A model generated the notes under the pieces. It had not been told where the DNA came from, searched no databases, and was given only the letters and a program-made list of their open reading frames with translations. Both the position numbers and the translations under genes were made by a program. DNA of 12,576 nucleotides from an uncultured Clostridia bacterium. GTDB taxonomy: Bacteria > Bacillota > Clostridia > Oscillospirales > Oscillospiraceae. Shown here in pieces: positions 11,963-12,576 of this stretch (its first letter is position 1; each line of letters starts with the position of its first letter). The stretch lies in assembly GCA_945613045.1 (NCBI GenBank), contig CALZAG010000027.1:1-12576 (forward strand). Reading direction: 5' to 3'.

Positions 11963-12008
11963 AAATACAATTTTGCCGCCCCGGTCTTTGCTTCGGCCGG
12001 GGCGGCAA
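11963..12008. terminator. Hairpin terminator between cls and ackA
   Basis: TTGCCGCCCCGG (11973-11984) pairs perfectly with CCGGGGCGGCAA (11997-12008) around a 12-base loop. On the minus strand, AATTGTATTT follows the stem, fitting termination of ackA. On the plus strand only the weak TACTATTATTT follows, so it is probably less efficient for cls. Confidence 0.8.
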
Positions 12009-12031
12009 TACTATTATTTAATGTACAGGAC

Positions 12032-12576
12032 TCAGCTTACGATGCCCTTGGTGTCGCGCGCGATGACGAGCTCCTCGTTGGTGGGGATAACGAAGACCTT
12101 GACTCTGGAATCGGGGGTGGAGATCATGATATCCTCGCCGCGCTTGGAGTTTGCTTCGTCGTCGATGGCGACGCCCAGATAGCCGAAGTACTCGGAAATG
12201 GCCTTGCGGGAGCTCTTGGAGTTCTCGCCGACGCCTGCGGTGAATACAATAGCATCAACGCCGTTCATGGCTGCGACATAGGAGCCTGCGACCTTTGCGA
12301 CCCAGTAATGGAACATATCCAGAGCAAGCTGTGCGCGCTCGTTGCCCTCGGCAGCGGCATTGTCGAGATCGCGGAAGTCGGAGGAAACGCCGGAAACGCC
12401 CAGAACGCCGGACTTCTTGTTGAGAATGTTCAGCATCTCGTCGATGCTCAGGCCGTACTTGTTCATGATGAACTGGATGACGCCCGCGTCCAGATCGCCG
12501 CAGCGGGTGCCCATGGGGAGGCCGACCAGCGGGGTGAAGCCCATGGAGGTGTCCACGCACTTGCCGCCGTCGATGG
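12032..12576 (-). CDS. ackA: Acetate kinase, C-terminal part (cut by window edge)
   Basis: The window holds the last 180 residues of acetate kinase; the family is about 400 residues, so the N-terminal half lies outside. The reading frame is open to the right edge and begins IDGGKCVDTSMGFTPL. MGTRCGDLDAG is the loop with the catalytic arginine and aspartate; Cys replaces the common Ser of GTRSGD. FTAGVGENS is the C-terminal ATP-binding motif, and VIPTNEELVIARDT closes the protein. The enzyme interconverts acetyl phosphate plus ADP with acetate plus ATP, the usual energy step of acetate-forming fermenters. The partner gene pta would be expected upstream, outside the window. Confidence 0.95.
   Translation of the reverse strand, partial: IDGGKCVDTSMGFTPLVGLPMGTRCGDLDAGVIQFIMNKYGLSIDEMLNILNKKSGVLGVSGVSSDFRDLDNAAAEGNERAQLALDMFHYWVAKVAGSYVAAMNGVDAIVFTAGVGENSKSSRKAISEYFGYLGVAIDDEANSKRGEDIMISTPDSRVKVFVIPTNEELVIARDTKGIVS

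Noticed and set aside
1..12576. CRISPR arrays, insertion sequences, tRNA or rRNA genes
   Set aside because: No repeated spacer pattern, transposase-like protein, terminal inverted repeats or tRNA-like fold was seen in the gaps between genes.

Overview
The window looks like chromosomal DNA of an endospore-forming Firmicute, most likely a moderately GC-rich Clostridia member of the Oscillospirales type. Supporting signs are an alpha/beta-type small acid-soluble spore protein (SASP), strong AGGAGG-type ribosome binding sites, intrinsic terminators with clean stems, YhgE/Pip membrane proteins and the rplU-rpmA-obgE arrangement. There is no sign of a prophage, insertion sequence, CRISPR array or recent transfer; most genes are housekeeping.

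Layout from the left. (1) mnmA (+) makes 2-thiouridine in tRNA and ends in an intrinsic terminator (1116-1150). (2) A sulfur unit follows: a consensus promoter (1173-1201) overlapped by an inverted repeat, a Cys-rich 43-codon leader ORF (1249-1380), a terminator-like hairpin directly after its stop codon (1382-1416), and then cysK (1474-2406), cysteine synthase. The leader has 8 Cys codons in 43, and segments on both sides of its stop codon can pair in mutually exclusive ways. This looks like ribosome-mediated attenuation by cysteine supply and is the most interesting item here. (3) Back-to-back terminators (2449-2534) separate cysK from a convergent three-gene minus-strand operon. Read in its own direction, the operon holds an 848-residue YhgE/Pip protein, a 149-residue two-helix membrane protein and a 674-residue YhgE/Pip protein. 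It has a consensus promoter whose -10 box lies inside an inverted repeat.

(4) A 327-base intergenic stretch with a second palindrome separates this operon from a divergent alpha/beta SASP gene (+). A bidirectional terminator follows, shared with the convergent obgE. (5) The minus-strand run rplU-rpmA-obgE encodes L21, L27 and the ribosome-assembly GTPase Obg. An intrinsic terminator lies between rpmA and obgE. L27 lacks the N-terminal extension usual in Firmicutes, and the Prp protease gene normally found between rplU and rpmA is absent. (6) A divergent cardiolipin synthase gene (+) shares a compact two-way promoter region with rplU. (7) The C-terminal part of acetate kinase (-) runs off the right edge, with a terminator between it and cls.

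Working together: MnmA needs sulfur derived from cysteine and CysK supplies cysteine. rplU, rpmA and obgE form a ribosome-assembly unit. The YhgE/Pip operon and cls are both cell-envelope functions. All pairings and promoters were read by eye and no folding or database search was run.
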